Made by a program: the position numbers and the translations under genes. From contig CH672415.1 in NCBI GenBank assembly GCA_000153145.1, forward strand, positions 1,403,411 to 1,467,410: a DNA stretch of 64,000 nucleotides. Reading direction: 5' to 3'. Shown in pieces: positions 63,858 to 64,000 of this stretch; position 1 is the first letter of the stretch; every line of letters begins with the position of its first letter. Source of the DNA: a marine actinobacterium PHSC20C1. Lineage in GTDB: Bacteria; Actinomycetota; Actinomycetes; Actinomycetales; Microbacteriaceae. The notes under the pieces were generated by a model. It saw nothing but the letters and a program-made list of their open reading frames with translations, was not told where the DNA came from and did no database searches.

Positions 63858-64000
63858 TGGCGGCGCTGTGGGTGCTTTGGGCGCCTTGGGCGCCTTCGGT
63901 GCCTGAGCAGCGGAGGGTGTGCTGACCGCGCCGCTTGCGGCAGTCGCCGCTGCGGTCTGAGACGCCGCTGCGGTCTTCTTCGCAGAAGATTAGGCGAAGC

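Overview
The window looks like an ordinary chromosomal stretch of a GC-rich actinobacterium, most likely of the family Microbacteriaceae. That assignment is inference from gene content: a GuaB3-type IMP dehydrogenase paralogue, a DUF6350 membrane gene directly before purN-purH, a PknB-like kinase, a solitary groES under CIRCE elements, frequent GTG/TTG starts, 4-base ATGA/GTGA gene overlaps and two apparently leaderless regulator genes. No rRNA, tRNA, CRISPR array, prophage, integrase or insertion sequence was seen. Nearly all of the sequence is coding.

Layout. 1-3690: sugar ABC importer (two permeases, binding protein) behind a ROK regulator, all on the minus strand. 3810-6599: flavin electron-transfer module (FMN-binding lipoprotein, ApbE flavin transferase, NqrB/RnfD-like membrane reductase). 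6650-9224: Ser/Thr kinase with lipoprotein partner, and a potassium channel. 9268-16398: isocitrate dehydrogenase, an acetyltransferase, an alkyltransferase-like protein, a heterodimeric ABC exporter, and a dimethylargininase fused to a membrane domain. 16454-19869: purH, purN, DUF6350. 19976-24099: aquaglyceroporin-dhaK-dhaL-dhaM operon with a divergent IclR regulator. 24170-27769: large secreted subtilase. 28148-30337: XRE/cupin regulator, B3/B4 tRNA-editing-like protein and EamA exporter in one overlapping operon. 30452-32519: sucCD. 32709-35244: MpaB-like oxygenase, AraC regulator, tandem SnoaL-like protein. 35249-40127: RNB ribonuclease, PcrA/UvrD helicase, glycerophosphodiesterase. 40173-41857: small membrane proteins and a Bax-inhibitor-1 protein. 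42004-47783: guaA, DUF3817, SURF1, glpD, guaB3. 47892-50280: TetR with an ABC-2 exporter. 50400-51902: guaB. 52134-60670: branched-chain amino acid type importer livHMGF, followed by three convergent binding-protein paralogues. 60728-63857: RarD-like exporter, groES, a methyltransferase and a DUF4190 protein.

How it fits together. Several themes recur. Purine synthesis is represented by purN/purH and, separately, guaA, guaB and guaB3. Glycerol and glycerophosphodiester use is represented by glpF-dhaKLM, glpD and a GDPD gene. The TCA cycle is represented by icd and sucCD. Regulators sit next to or inside the units they probably control (ROK, IclR, XRE, AraC, TetR), and for the ROK, IclR, XRE and TetR genes inverted repeats can be read at their own or the divergent promoter. 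Least ordinary are the flavin-transfer operon whose apbE has no canonical start codon, the membrane-anchored dimethylargininase, the LivH permease with a secreted beta-sandwich-like N-terminal domain plus three binding proteins, and the XRE-B3/B4-EamA operon. None of these is clearly a wholly undescribed system.
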